Positions 46,898 through 56,836 of a DNA stretch of 64,000 nt are shown here, one piece after another. The stretch is taken from the NCBI RefSeq assembly GCF_030915465.1, contig NZ_CP133267.1, forward strand, positions 2,882,501 to 2,946,500, read 5' to 3'. Under the pieces are notes generated by a model that was not told where the DNA came from, did not search any database, and saw only the letters and a program-made list of their open reading frames with translations. Position numbers and translations under genes: made by a program. Positions within the stretch are counted from its first letter, which is position 1, and each line of letters opens with the position of its first letter. Source of the DNA: Neobacillus sp. PS3-34. Lineage in GTDB: Bacteria > Bacillota > Bacilli > Bacillales > Cytobacillaceae.

Positions 46898-47500
46898 ATG
46901 AAAAAGCAACTGTTCTTTTTTAGTCTTAGTGCGGCTACAATTATTGGTTTAAGTGGTTGTGGAAATGACACAAACCATGTAGACCATTCTAAGAGCAGCA
47001 AGGAAAGCAAACAGCAAGAGATGAAACATAATAAGAGTGGCTCAATGAAAAATATGGATATGAAACACGGCCATTCCGGTTCAGGTGAAGTTCCTGAAAA
47101 TTTAAAAGCAGCTGAGAATCCAACCTATAAAATTGGCAGTCAAGCAATGATCAAGGCAGATCACATGAAAGGTATGATGGGTGCTCAGGCAACCATTGTA
47201 GGTGCTTATACTACTACAGCCTATGTTGTGTCCTATACTCCGACAACTGGTGGAGAAAGAGTGGAAAATCATAAATGGGTTATTCAAGAGGAGATCAAAA
47301 ATGCAGGTAATCAAACCATAAAGCCTGGGACAGAAGTTACGATCGAGGCAGATCATATGAAGGGGATGAAGGGTGCAAAGGCAGAAATTGTTTCATCCGA
47401 AAAAACGACAGTATACATGATTGATTACACACCCACTACGGGTGGAGCGAAAGTGAAAAATCATAAATGGGTAACAGAAAGTGAACTTTCAGCTAAATAA
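46898..47500 (+). CDS. YdhK-family lipoprotein (two DUF1541 domains)
   Basis: Membrane-anchored lipoprotein of 200 residues. The lipobox GLSGCG gives the lipidated Cys at about residue 21. A His/Met/Lys/Ser-rich linker (MKHNKSGSMKNMDMKHGHSG) follows, then two tandem DUF1541 domains (about 70-130 and 136-198), each with IKADHMKGM or IEADHMKGM and YTPTTGG ... VENHKW or VKNHKW. The start is ATG 46898; GGGGTG lies about 10 bases upstream. Related ydhK genes occur near copper and cadmium genes, so a metal-related envelope role fits the neighbourhood. Biochemical function is unknown. Confidence 0.85.
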   Translation: MKKQLFFFSLSAATIIGLSGCGNDTNHVDHSKSSKESKQQEMKHNKSGSMKNMDMKHGHSGSGEVPENLKAAENPTYKIGSQAMIKADHMKGMMGAQATIVGAYTTTAYVVSYTPTTGGERVENHKWVIQEEIKNAGNQTIKPGTEVTIEADHMKGMKGAKAEIVSSEKTTVYMIDYTPTTGGAKVKNHKWVTESELSAK

Positions 47501-47557
47501 TGTTTGTTTAAGCTATTATTCTTGAAATAAGGGTTCGTTTGTATGTGAAAGCAAAGT

Positions 47558-47587
47558 AGCCTGGAATTGCTCCAGGCTATTTTTATT
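47558..47587 (+). terminator. Intrinsic terminator after ydhK-like gene
   Basis: AGCCTGGA and TCCAGGCT arms, loop ATTGC, tail ATTTTTATT. Confidence 0.92.
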
Positions 47588-47820
47588 CGTCCAGGAAATT
47601 ATAAAATTAAATGATGTGGATACTTCTACAAGTTGTATTAATCTAGCTCCACAAGGAAAGCTTCGGCAGCATATGCTTCGCACGAAGAAAAAGCGACAGC
47701 TTTTTCGAGGAGCACCCAGCCCCTCGGGGTCATAAGCCAAATCACTCCAGAAATCAGGATTTCCTGCGTGATTCGTCTTATGCCTGTCGGGGCTAACCAG
47801 GGCGCTTGCGCCTTTTGTTC
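47588..47820 (+). repeat. Dispersed foldback repeat, copy 2 (long form, 233 bp)
   Basis: Same orientation and near-identical sequence to 9693-9865, with an additional 60 bases at 47652-47711 after CTAGCTCCA. The insert contains its own hairpins (CTTCG/CGAAG and AAAAAGC-GACA-GCTTTTT). Both copies directly follow a gene terminator. Confidence 0.85.
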
Positions 47821-48033
47821 ATGAATTCAATGGAAATTATTTTATTTATCCTGTCAGTTCATTTTAAAATATGCAGATAATCTGTACAGGAGTTGAATGG
47901 TTTTTATAAAAAAAGAGGTATAAACTAAGTGAAGGGGCTGTTCCATTATTTTCCCTTAAGGTGAACATCAATTATGAGTGAAGGGGAAACAGACTTTTTC
48001 AACGTCTATTAAGGTAGACTAGAAAGAAAACGC
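47821..48033. other. Intergenic stretch without recognised gene
   Basis: AT-rich, no ORF with ribosome site and no recognised promoter or structure. Confidence 0.45.
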
Positions 48034-48785
48034 TTGGTTTTTATTGATTTGACGCGAAAGGAACGTTTTACATTGATCTTTTTTTACTTTATTTTGGCCA
48101 TTTTTATTCTTATTTTAATTTATTCTGTAATTCCAACAATGATTATCCGTACCAGTGGAAAGGGAATAACTAAAAGGATTAAGGCAGATGGGATCGCTTT
48201 GACTTTCGATGACGGCCCAATCCTGAATATACCGTACAACTGCTGGATCTTCTTAAAAAATATGGCGTGAGAGCTTCTTTTTTTGTGGTTGGCAGCAAAG
48301 TGAGGAGGAATCCGGATATAATAAAACGAATGAATCAGGAGGGCCATACAATTGGAGTCCACCATTTTAACCATGTTTCAAGCTGGGTGCTGTCGCCGTT
48401 CCAATTAAGGAAACAGTTGGACCTTACTGAAAAAGCAATTATGGCGTGCACGAATGAACAGGTTATTTTCTATCGTCCTCCGTGGGGGCATTTTAATATT
48501 TTTACACCACTTCTTAGTAAGAGGTTTAAAGTCATCATGTGGTCAGGCATTTTCGGGGACTGGAAGGTAGAAAACTGCAAAAAAAGCCTTTTGCCAGCAT
48601 TGCGGACCTTTACAGAATCCGGCTCGATCTTGCTGCTCCATGACTGTGGTGAAACATTGGGGGCAGATAAAGAAGCTCCACGATACATGCTTGAGGCGCT
48701 GGAAGCCTACTTGGCAGAAAGCAAAAGCAAAGGAACAAGTTTTATTACCTTAAAAGATCTCAACGAATTTAAGGGGACTGTATGA
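48034..48785 (+). CDS. Polysaccharide deacetylase family protein (one frameshift)
   Basis: NodB-homology carbohydrate esterase of about 250 residues, anchored by an N-terminal helix (about 12-34). Metal-binding motif 1 is GIALTFDDGP (about residue 57). One base is missing near 48220; the restored text is [29 protein letters not shown]. Motif 2 is HTIGVHHFNH (HxxxH variant), motif 3 YRPPWGHFN, then the catalytic LLLHDCGE. Start TTG 48034 has only a weak ribosome site. It overlaps the DedA gene by 4 bases (ATGA), and a glycolipid synthase follows, so all three may act on envelope lipids or polymers. Confidence 0.85.
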
Positions 48786-49386
48786 ATATAGAGGCAATTA
48801 TTCATTATATTGAAATATATGGTTATCTTATTATTTTCCTTTTCTTATTCTTTGGCATTGTCGGAATACCCGCTCCGGAAGAATCGCTTCTTTTTCTAAT
48901 TGGTGTGCTGATTGTTCATCACAGACTTTCCTTTGGCATGGCCGTATTAAGTGCCACTCTTGGCGCTTTACAGGAATGCTTATTGCTTATTTCTGTGGAA
49001 AATACATAGGGCATCGATTTATAAAAAAATATGGCAGGTATGTGGGGATTACGGAAGAGCGCTGGGAGAAGGTTCATCGCAACTATACAAAAAATGTCCG
49101 CAAGACGATCCTGTTTGGATTTTACCTTCCAGGAATCCGGCAAATTAGCCCCTACTTTGCAGGAATCGCAAAAATTCCATTAGGGGAGTTTTTCCTTTTT
49201 TCGTTCTTAGGCACAATTATCTGGACAATGCCTTTTATTATAGCCGGGTATTATGCGGGTGGGATATTCAACATAAATCCCAAATATGTTCCCTATTCCG
49301 GAGTAGTTTTTTTCGCCGTATTTTTACTGTACGTTTTTATCAAATATGTAAAAAAGAAACAAAAAATGAAGAAAGAATCGGATTGA
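48782..49386 (+). CDS. DedA-family membrane protein (one frameshift)
   Basis: Member of the DedA/VTT family of about 201 residues; members have been linked to flipping of undecaprenyl phosphate or phospholipid. Hallmarks: GIVGIPAPEESLLFLIGVL (about 26-44), GKYIGHRFIKKYGR, FYLPGIRQISPYFAGIAK (the conserved F-R-G-like loop), and three further helices. One T is missing near 48968 (TLGAFTGMLIAYFCGKYIG expected). The start ATG 48782 overlaps the deacetylase stop. It is likely in one operon with the deacetylase. Confidence 0.87.
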
Positions 49387-49550
49387 TTCCCAAAAATTTC
49401 AAAAAGTATCTTATAATTAGATTAAAAGTTTATTAAAACAAGAGTATTTTTCGTTAAAAGTGATAAATTGTAAGAGAGGGAATAGTGACTTGTTAACTAG
49501 CACTTTCCATAAAAAAGTTTTCCTTTTCTTTTAGGACAGGAGATGACAAA

Positions 49551-50722
49551 GTGAAAAAAGTTTTGTTTTTACCACTCCTACGAATGCAGTCGGGACACCA
49601 CCAAGTGGCCGAGACATTAATGGATATGTTAAAAAAGCATACAGATGGAATTACTGTAAAAAAAGTCGACCTGTTAAGTTATACAAATAAATCATTTGCA
49701 AAAATGATTACAGGCGGCTACTTAAAATGGATTCGCTATGCGCCCGAAACCTATAATCTTGCTTATAAAAATTTCTTTTATGTTCCATCGTCAAAGGAGC
49801 ATTCTTTTAAATGGTCTCATATCTTCTTAAGAAAACTAGCAAAACTGCTGGCAGAGGAAAAACCAGATTTAATTGTTTGTACACATGGATTCCCTTCCTA
49901 CCTGTTGAGCCAGCTAAAACTATTAGGGAAATGCGATATCCCGATCATTAATGTTTATACGGATTTCTTTATTAATAGTTTTTGGGCAAGGGAAGGAATC
50001 GATGTTCACTTCCTGCCTAACCAGGAAGTGAAAGAAAAGTTAATGAAGACGTATCAGATTCCACCGCAAAAAATGATTGTCACAGGCATTCCTGTTCACG
50101 AGGAGATTACTAGCCATGCCTACAGGGAAAAACCATTAAAACGTCCCAAAATCTTGATATCCGGTGGAAATAGTGGTTTGGGAGGAATTTTAAAGCTATC
50201 TGATGAGTTAAAGCACTCCACCCAATTTGACTATTTGGTGCTTTGCGGCAATAATCGCAAGCTTTATGACGAGATTCTTTCGTGGGGTTTATCTCATATC
50301 AAACCATTGCCATATCTTTCATCAAGGTCGGAAATGAACGAGCTTTATGAAGCGGCCGATGCGATTGTGACGAAACCGGGCGGTGTCACCGTAAGTGAAG
50401 CGCTGCGCAAAAGGCTTCCGATTTTTGTTCATTCCATGCTTCCCGGACAGGAAGAAATTAACCTGAATTATTTAAAGGAAAAGCTGCCGTATTTGAACTT
50501 AAGCAGAAAAGCTCATTTGAAAAACAATTGTTAAATATCTTGAAGAATGAGAAAAAAATGAAGCTTTGGAAGCAGTCCATTACGTCCTATCAGAAAGAAA
50601 TAGAGCTGAAAAATCCAGAGGGAATGGTAGACTTGATGCAATACTTCCTCGAACAGCAGACTGCCGCTGTCCCTTCTGTGACAGTTCAGGAGTCTCCTGT
50701 TTTCGAGGCGGCAAGGGCATAG
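49551..50722 (+). CDS. Diacylglycerol glucosyltransferase, MGDG-synthase/UgtP-like (one frameshift)
   Basis: Peripheral membrane GT28-type enzyme making glycolipids, which can serve as lipoteichoic acid anchors. About 390 residues. The N-terminal MGDG_synth half has SGHHQVAETLMDMLKK (residues 15-30) and NVYTDFFINSFWAREG. The C-terminal GT28 half has ILISGGNSGLGG and VTKPGGVTVSEALRKRLP, the donor-binding signature. One T is missing near 50493, where YFELKQKSSFEKQLLNILK is expected. The start is GTG 49551 with ACAGGAGA upstream. It lies 165 bases after the DedA gene and is probably separately expressed. Confidence 0.85.
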
Positions 50723-50797
50723 GAAGTACGTGTGCAGGTAACAAGTATAGGTAAATTCAAGGGCAGAGATGGGACACTCCATCTCTGCCCCTTTTAT

Positions 50798-51577
50798 TTA
50801 CTCCAGATCAAGACGCCTGTATGCCCCAGGGGATACACCATACTTCTTCTTAAATACACGATGAAAATAAGGATATGTACCGAAGCCACAGTTTTCAGCA
50901 ATCAGCTCGAGTGTCATGGTCGTGTATTTCATACGCTCGATTGCAGCAGAAAGGCGAATTTCCTGTGCGTATTCCATCATCGTTATTCCGACACTGCTCT
51001 TAAAAAGGTGGACGGACCGGGAGACACTGAGACCGGCATGGCTTGCAACGTCTTCCACTCTTAATGCTGCTGTAGCATGTTCTTCGATATATCGCATCAT
51101 CCGTGTCACCGCATACGGGCGATTAAAGGAGGGGACTGTTTCGTTGACGGACCGTTCCAGCGATAAACAAAGCGCCTGCAGCAGATAGCCAGTGAGTTCT
51201 TCGTTTTCACTGGAAGCTGGACGCCGTTTTTCGATGCTAATATGGCGCCATAGTGCCATGAGCTTTTCATCTAGGTCGATTCGAGAAACAGTCGGCTTGG
51301 CAGATCGTTTCCACCATTCGTCAACCCAGGTGCCATCGCAAGATAAGTGATAATCCCCGCTAATTTGCCTCTCTTTGACCAGTAGTTCATACTGATCCCC
51401 TGGTTTAAGTAAGAGAAGGTCTCCTTTTTCGAGACTGAAATTTTTTCCCTTGGCCACTACAGCGCATTTGCCTTCTGTTTGCAGACGGAAAAGATACGCC
51501 GGGAATCCTGATTTATGCTGGGAATGAAATCCTTGGGTGTGATAGGAATAGCCACTAAAGAAAATATTCGTCGTCAT
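50798..51577 (-). CDS. AraC-family transcriptional regulator
   Basis: Regulator of 259 residues: an N-terminal cupin sensor domain (about 1-150, LLLLKPGDQYELLV) and a C-terminal double helix-turn-helix (about 165-259, VEDVASHAGLSVSRSVHLFKSSVGITMMEYAQEIRLSAA and NCGFGTYPYFHRVFKKKYGVSPGAYR). The start is ATG 51577, with GAGAGGATGA upstream; the upstream in-frame start at 51613 is less likely. It is divergent from the ThuA-Gfo-Gfo-isomerase operon and probably controls it in response to a sugar or sugar derivative. Confidence 0.92.
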   Translation of the reverse strand: MTTNIFFSGYSYHTQGFHSQHKSGFPAYLFRLQTEGKCAVVAKGKNFSLEKGDLLLLKPGDQYELLVKERQISGDYHLSCDGTWVDEWWKRSAKPTVSRIDLDEKLMALWRHISIEKRRPASSENEELTGYLLQALCLSLERSVNETVPSFNRPYAVTRMMRYIEEHATAALRVEDVASHAGLSVSRSVHLFKSSVGITMMEYAQEIRLSAAIERMKYTTMTLELIAENCGFGTYPYFHRVFKKKYGVSPGAYRRLDLE

Positions 51578-51813
51578 AAGCTCATCCTCTCTTAGTAAAA
51601 TAGAAAACAGCAAAATAGTAGATGTTTTAATTATATCGTTTATGTTTATTTTAGGAGAAGTACTATACGATGGAATTAAATAAGAAATGGCTGAAATAGA
51701 TTAGTAAAAGCGGAAGCCATGATGAAAAAAGGTAGCTGATTACCTGTCTGCGATGTGACAATAAAAGGTGTAATGAAAAGATAATGTGAACGAGAAGAAG
51801 GAGTGGGTTGGAC

Positions 51814-52545
51814 ATGTTGAACGTAACTGTTTGGAATGAAAACCGTCATGAACAAAAAAATCCGGTTGTAAGGGATCTTTATCCGAACGGTATCCACGGT
51901 ACAATCGCTGAATTCCTTAAGTCAGAAGGATTTGAAGCAGGAACAGCTACTTTGGATGAGCCGGAGCATGGCTTGACGGATGAAGTGCTTGCCAATACGG
52001 ATGTATTAGTATGGTGGGGGCATTTGGCACATGGCGAAGTAAAGGATGAAATTGTTCAAAAAGTGCATCAGCGTGTGCTTGATGGAATGGGGCTGATCGT
52101 TCTTCACTCCGGACATTTCTCGAAGATTTTCAAAACATTAATGGGCACAAGCTGTGATTTGAAATGGCGTGAAGCGGATGAAAAGGAACGCCTGTGGGTA
52201 GTAAGTCCAAGCCATCCGATCGTAGAAGGAATCTCTGAATATATCGAACTCGAAAAAGAAGAAATGTATGGGGAGCATTTTGATATCCCTCAGCCTGACG
52301 AGCTTATTTTTACAAGCTGGTTTGAAGGCGGGGAAGTATTTCGGAGCGGATGTACCTATAAGCGAGGTAACGGAAAAGTGTTTTACTTCCGTCCTGGCCA
52401 TGAAACGTATCCGACTTACCATAATGAACAGATTCAGCGTGTTATTATTAATGCCGTGAAATGGGCGCAGCCGGTCAAACGAGAACGGCCAGTCTATGGA
52501 AATGCGAAACCATTAGAAGCCATTAAAGGGGTGCAGGAGGTATGA
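51814..52545 (+). CDS. ThuA-like carbohydrate utilisation protein
   Basis: Member of the trehalose-utilisation (ThuA, class I glutamine amidotransferase-like) family, 243 residues. It shows [13 protein letters not shown] at the start, [40 protein letters not shown], and a C-terminal [16 protein letters not shown]. ThuA and ThuB act in disaccharide 3-keto metabolism in rhizobia; here it heads an operon with two dehydrogenases and an isomerase, which supports oxidised-sugar catabolism. The start is ATG 51814, 10 bases after AAGGAG; TTG 51808 is an alternative. Confidence 0.9.
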   Translation: MLNVTVWNENRHEQKNPVVRDLYPNGIHGTIAEFLKSEGFEAGTATLDEPEHGLTDEVLANTDVLVWWGHLAHGEVKDEIVQKVHQRVLDGMGLIVLHSGHFSKIFKTLMGTSCDLKWREADEKERLWVVSPSHPIVEGISEYIELEKEEMYGEHFDIPQPDELIFTSWFEGGEVFRSGCTYKRGNGKVFYFRPGHETYPTYHNEQIQRVIINAVKWAQPVKRERPVYGNAKPLEAIKGVQEV

Positions 52546-52547
52546 CA

Positions 52548-53582
52548 ATGGAAAAATTAAGAGTAGGCGTGATTGGATGCGGCAGTATTGCTCAGTATCG
52601 CCACTTGCCTGAATATCAATTGAACAAAAATGTTGAACTTGTTGCCGTTTGCGATATCAATGAAGAGCGGGCAAAAAAAATAGCGGGAAAATACGGGGTT
52701 ACACACTATACAAGCTATGAAGCTTTATTGAAAAGCGGTGAGGTGGACGCTGTCAGCGTTTGTACACCAAACTATCTCCATGCGCCGATTACGATAGCGG
52801 CATTGGAAGCGGGCATTCATGTTCTTTGTGAGAAACCAATGGCCACATCGAAACAGGAAGCAGAAGCCATGATCGCAGCTTCTAAAAAAAGCAGCAAAAA
52901 GTTGATGATTGCGCATAATCAGCGTTTTGTAGCGTCACACCAAAGAGCACGTCAGTTGATCAAAAGCGGTGAAATCGGCAAAATCTACAGTTTCCGCACC
53001 GCATTCGGACACGGCGGTCCTGAGGGCTGGAGTGTAGAAGGAAAAGAGAGCTGGTTTTTTAACAAAGAAAAAGCATTCGTGGGTGCGATGGGCGATTTAG
53101 GCGTCCACAAGACGGATTTACTTCGGTATGTGCTGGGTGAAGAAATAATAGAAGTGGGTTCTTTTGTTGAAACAAGTGCAAAGGATTTTGCTGATGTAGA
53201 TGACAATGCTGTTTGCATCCTGAAAACAGAAAGCGGTATCATTGGGACCCTTGCCGCGAGTTGGGCATATGTAAGCAAGGAAGATAACTCAACAATTATT
53301 TATGGAGAGCACGCCATCCTTCGCCTGGAAGATGACCCGGTAAATTCATTGGTTGTCCAGTATAAGAATGGAGAAGTGGTCAATTATCAGCTTGGGAAAA
53401 TTCAATCGAATGATGAGGGCGGACAAGGCACCTCCCATGTTATCGATTATTTTGTGGAAGCTGTTCTCCGAGACCAGGAGCCGCCGGTTACTGGGGAGGA
53501 AGGCATGAAATCACTTGCAGTTATTTTAGCTGCCCTTGAATCTAATGAAACAAAACAAATTGTAAGCGTGAACGGCCGATGA
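52548..53582 (+). CDS. Gfo/Idh/MocA-family oxidoreductase 1
   Basis: NAD(P)-dependent sugar or cyclitol dehydrogenase of 344 residues. Rossmann motif VGVIGCGSIAQYRHLPEY (residues 6-23), AVSVCTPNYLHA, and the catalytic Lys in CEKPMATS (about residue 94). The C-terminal half has GDLGVHKTDLLRYV, supplying the catalytic Asp/His. The start is ATG 52548, with AGGAGG 7-9 bases upstream; ATG 52542 is too close. Overlapping starts and stops with both neighbours show one operon. Confidence 0.92.
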   Translation: MEKLRVGVIGCGSIAQYRHLPEYQLNKNVELVAVCDINEERAKKIAGKYGVTHYTSYEALLKSGEVDAVSVCTPNYLHAPITIAALEAGIHVLCEKPMATSKQEAEAMIAASKKSSKKLMIAHNQRFVASHQRARQLIKSGEIGKIYSFRTAFGHGGPEGWSVEGKESWFFNKEKAFVGAMGDLGVHKTDLLRYVLGEEIIEVGSFVETSAKDFADVDDNAVCILKTESGIIGTLAASWAYVSKEDNSTIIYGEHAILRLEDDPVNSLVVQYKNGEVVNYQLGKIQSNDEGGQGTSHVIDYFVEAVLRDQEPPVTGEEGMKSLAVILAALESNETKQIVSVNGR

Positions 53583-54615
53583 AAAAGCTGCGCATTGGAA
53601 TAATAGGGGTTGGCGGGATCGCACTGGGGCGCCATATCCCGGCTTTTCTAAAGTTGACTGAGTGGTGTGAAATCGCGGCCTTAAGTGATATCAATCTTGT
53701 ACGTGCGAAAGAAACAGCCGAAAAATATAACATCCCGAATGTGTTTGAGGATTATCACGACCTTTTCTCGGCCGTGGATGCAGTTTGTATCTGTACGCCG
53801 AATAAATTTCACGCTGAGATTACCATTGCCGCGTTTGATGCCGGGTCCATGTTTTGTGTGAGAAGCCTATGGCGATTAGCGGTACAGAATGTGAAGCGAT
53901 GATTTCCGCCGCCAAAAAGGCCGATAAGGTCCTGGCTATTGCATACCACTTCCGATTTATGAGGGAGGCTCAAGCCGCCAAAAATATCATGACAGAAATA
54001 GGCAGGCCGCTGGTGGCAAGAGTTCAAGCGTTAAGAAGGCGTAAAGTACCAGGATGGGGCGTTTTTACGAATAAGGACCTTCAAGGCGGCGGAAGTCTGA
54101 TTGACTATGGCTGCCACCTTCTTGATTTAGCTCTTTGGCTGATGGGAAACCCAAAACAAATCACTGTGTCTGGAAGTACGTATAACGCATTAAGTAAGAC
54201 ACCCGATCAAGTGAATCTATGGGGTGATTACGATCATGAAAACTTTAATGTGGATGATCATGTAACAGCGTATATAAAATTTGAAAATGGCGCGTCGATG
54301 TTATTTGAAACCTCATGGGCAGCGAATATAAAAGACGACCTTGAGCATGTCAGCATTTCAGGGGTCGACGGCGGTTTAAGTGTTTTTCCGCTCGAACTCT
54401 ATACAGCAAAAAAAGGAATGCTCGCAAACACAGAGGCCGCCTGGCTTCCTGGCGAGGAAGATCCCGGGCTTCCGCAGGCGAAAAACTTTGTTGATGCCTG
54501 CCTCGGACTTGATGAGCTGGTGGTAAAACCTGAGCAGGCGCTTCAAGTTTCACAAATCATTGACCGTATTTATGAAAGCAGTATGAATTTTCAAGGCGAG
54601 GAGACTACATTATGA
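53579..54615 (+). CDS. Gfo/Idh/MocA-family oxidoreductase 2 (one frameshift)
   Basis: Paralogous dehydrogenase of about 345 residues. Rossmann start LRIGIIGVGGIALGRHIPAF, then VDAVCICTPNKFHAEI. One G is missing near 53845: GSMFCVRSL should read GVHVLCEKPMAIS with the catalytic Lys. Later come GGGSLIDYGCHLLDLALWLMG and YESSMNFQGEE. ATG 53579 overlaps the preceding gene by 4 bases, and its own stop overlaps the isomerase start by 4. A redox pair of such enzymes suggests keto-sugar interconversion. Confidence 0.9.
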
Positions 54616-55578
54616 AGCTAGGTGTTTTTACTGTACTATTTGCTGAAAAGTCGTTCGAAGAAATGCTGGATACTGTAAAAGAAGCGGGATTGCATGCGGT
54701 TGAAATCGGTACGGGCTGTTATCCTGGAAACAACCATTGTGATCTGGATGTATTGTTGGAAAACGAAGAGGCCGCAGGCAATATATCGAAAAAGTGGAAC
54801 AGCGTGATTTAATCATTAGCGCGTTCAGCTGCCATGGCAACCCGATTTCTCCTGAAAAAGAATTTGCATCTAAGTCCCATGAGACACTTCTTAAAACGAT
54901 TAAGCTTGCTTCATTGCTGGGCGTGCCGGTCGTGAACTGTTTCTCGGGGACAGCAGGAGATCACGATGGAGCTAAGTATCCCAATTGGCCGGTTACTCCT
55001 GGCCTAATGAATATGGAGACGTTTTAAAGTGGCAATGGGAGGAAAAGCTGATTCCTTACTGGAAGGAAGTTGGGCAATTTGCGAAGGAGCATAATGTGAA
55101 AATTGGTCTTGAGCTTCATGGCGGGTTTTTAGTCCATACACCTTATACACTCTTAAAGCTGCGGGCAGAAACGTGTGACGCTATTGGCGCTAATTTAGAT
55201 CCAAGCCACTTATGGTGGCAGGGAATTGACCCGGTTGCCGCGATCAAAATTTTGGCCAAAGAAAATGCGATTCACCATTTTCATGCAAAAGACACATACA
55301 TCGATCAGGAAAATGTAAACATGTATGGGTTAACAGATATGCAGCCATACGGTGAAGTGAGGACAAGGGCGTGGTCGTTCCGTTCGGTTGGCTGCGGACA
55401 TAGCTTAAAGGAATGGTCTGACATGATGAGTGCACTCCGTACCTACGGCTACGATTATGTTGTTAGCATCGAGCATGAAGACCCGATCATGTCGATTGAA
55501 GAAGGCTTTAACCGTGCGGTAAATAATTTGAAAGCGGTCTTAATTGAACAGCCAGTTTCCCAGATGTGGTGGGTGTAG
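54612..55578 (+). CDS. Sugar phosphate isomerase/epimerase, AP-endonuclease-2 fold (two frameshifts)
   Basis: TIM-barrel isomerase/epimerase related to IolE/xylose isomerase-like proteins, about 322 residues. MKLGVFTVLFAEKSFEEML at the start, ISAFSCHGNPISPE, LELHGGFLVHTP, IGANLDPSHLWWQGIDP, HFHAKDTY and VSIEHEDPIMSIEEG supply the metal-binding Glu, Asp and His. One A is missing near 54781 (GKYIEKVEQRDLIISAF expected) and one T near 55001 (WPVTPWPNEYGDVLKW expected). It is the last gene of the operon and acts with the two dehydrogenases. Confidence 0.88.
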
Positions 55579-55596
55579 TAAGAAGGCGGTATCTGT

Positions 55597-56715
55597 ATGA
55601 AATTTTTAAATAAACAGCTCGCCCAGGAAATCGTTGACCGGACGATGGCAATCATCGGACACAATATCAATGTCATGAATGATAAAGGAGTGATTATCGG
55701 TTCTGGGGATATAGAAAGAATCGATGATTTCCATGAAGGTGCACTTTTGGTCATCGACACAAAAGAGGGCATTGAGGTCAATGAGCAAAATAGGGGCATG
55801 CTTCATGGAGTTAAGCCCGGGATCAATCTGCCGATTACGTTTGAAAAAGAGGTAGTTGGCGTTGTGGGGATTACAGGTCCTCCCGATGAAATTCGCAGCT
55901 TTGGCGAGCTGATAAAGATGACTGCTGAAATTATTCTACAGCAGGCTGTTCTGATGGATCAGGTGCGCTGGGACGAACGCCTGAAGGAAGAGATTGTCAG
56001 CCAGATGATTCATGCGGAAGTGAAACCTGATGCGTTATTTTTTGAGCGTGCGAAACGGATTTCAATTGATATTCATATACCCAGGGTAGCACTTCTAATT
56101 AAATCAACTGACTGTCTGGCAGTTTTGAATCTGATTAAGGACAGCTTTGACCAAAATGACTTATTCCTTATGCAGTCAGATGCTGTTTTGATTTTGAAAA
56201 AAATCCATTTAAAAAATGAGTTGTGGAATCGAGAAGAAACATTGCATACAGCTGTTAAATGGCTGAAGCTTTTACAAAAAATGAAGGAGCCTGCCAGGAT
56301 AGGAATTGGAGACTATCAGGCTGGGCTGGTCGGCATCTCAAAGTCCTATTTTCAAGCGAGGGCCACGGCTGAAGTGGGAATAAAATTAGACCCGTTGAAA
56401 TTAATATATTTATTTGAGGATTATCGTTTACCGGTTTTTCTTTTGGATGCAGCCCAAAATGGGATTGAGCAAAAGCTGACTCCTTATTATGCTGAAATCA
56501 CAAAGCACGATAAAAAAGGCGAGCTCATCGAAACACTGCAGGCTTATATAGAAGAGAACGGTGAGATCAATACTGTATCCCAAAAATTATTCATTCACCG
56601 TAATACGCTTCGCTACAGGCTAGACCGGATTACGGAAATTACGGGCAAGGATCCGCGGAAGGTGAAGGATTTGCTCGACTTATATCTCGCCTTATTATAT
56701 TCTAAAATCCATTAA
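55597..56715 (+). CDS. CdaR/SdaR-family sugar-diacid regulator
   Basis: Activator of 372 residues. N-terminal sugar-diacid recognition domain (about 1-135, FLNKQLAQEIVDRTMAIIGHNINVMNDKGVIIGSGD) and C-terminal PucR-type helix-turn-helix (about 310-372, LFIHRNTLRYRLDRITEITGKDPR). Members sense glycerate, glucarate or galactarate. The next two genes, a GntP permease and glycerate kinase, are the standard targets, so control of glycerate use is a firm inference. ATG 55597 follows the isomerase by 18 bases; a terminator follows the gene. Confidence 0.92.
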   Translation: MKFLNKQLAQEIVDRTMAIIGHNINVMNDKGVIIGSGDIERIDDFHEGALLVIDTKEGIEVNEQNRGMLHGVKPGINLPITFEKEVVGVVGITGPPDEIRSFGELIKMTAEIILQQAVLMDQVRWDERLKEEIVSQMIHAEVKPDALFFERAKRISIDIHIPRVALLIKSTDCLAVLNLIKDSFDQNDLFLMQSDAVLILKKIHLKNELWNREETLHTAVKWLKLLQKMKEPARIGIGDYQAGLVGISKSYFQARATAEVGIKLDPLKLIYLFEDYRLPVFLLDAAQNGIEQKLTPYYAEITKHDKKGELIETLQAYIEENGEINTVSQKLFIHRNTLRYRLDRITEITGKDPRKVKDLLDLYLALLYSKIH

Positions 56716-56730
56716 TTGTGCATTTGCACA

Positions 56731-56760
56731 AAAGGTCCAGTAATTTAGGGACCTTTTTTT
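56731..56760 (+). terminator. Intrinsic terminator after cdaR
   Basis: AAAGGTCC and GGACCTTT arms with T7. Confidence 0.92.
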
Positions 56761-56786
56761 GATGTTCTGAATAAAGAAATTATCGC

Positions 56787-56800
56787 GGAAAACGCTTACA
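56787..56800 (+). promoter_or_regulatory. Catabolite-responsive element (cre) upstream of gntP
   Basis: GGAAAACGCTTACA matches TGWAANCGNTNWCA at 13 of 14 positions (first base differs). It lies 37 bases before the permease start, so CcpA repression is likely. Confidence 0.7.
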
Positions 56801-56836
56801 ATTTGTAGATATCACAGGTGAAAAGGAGGCATACAT

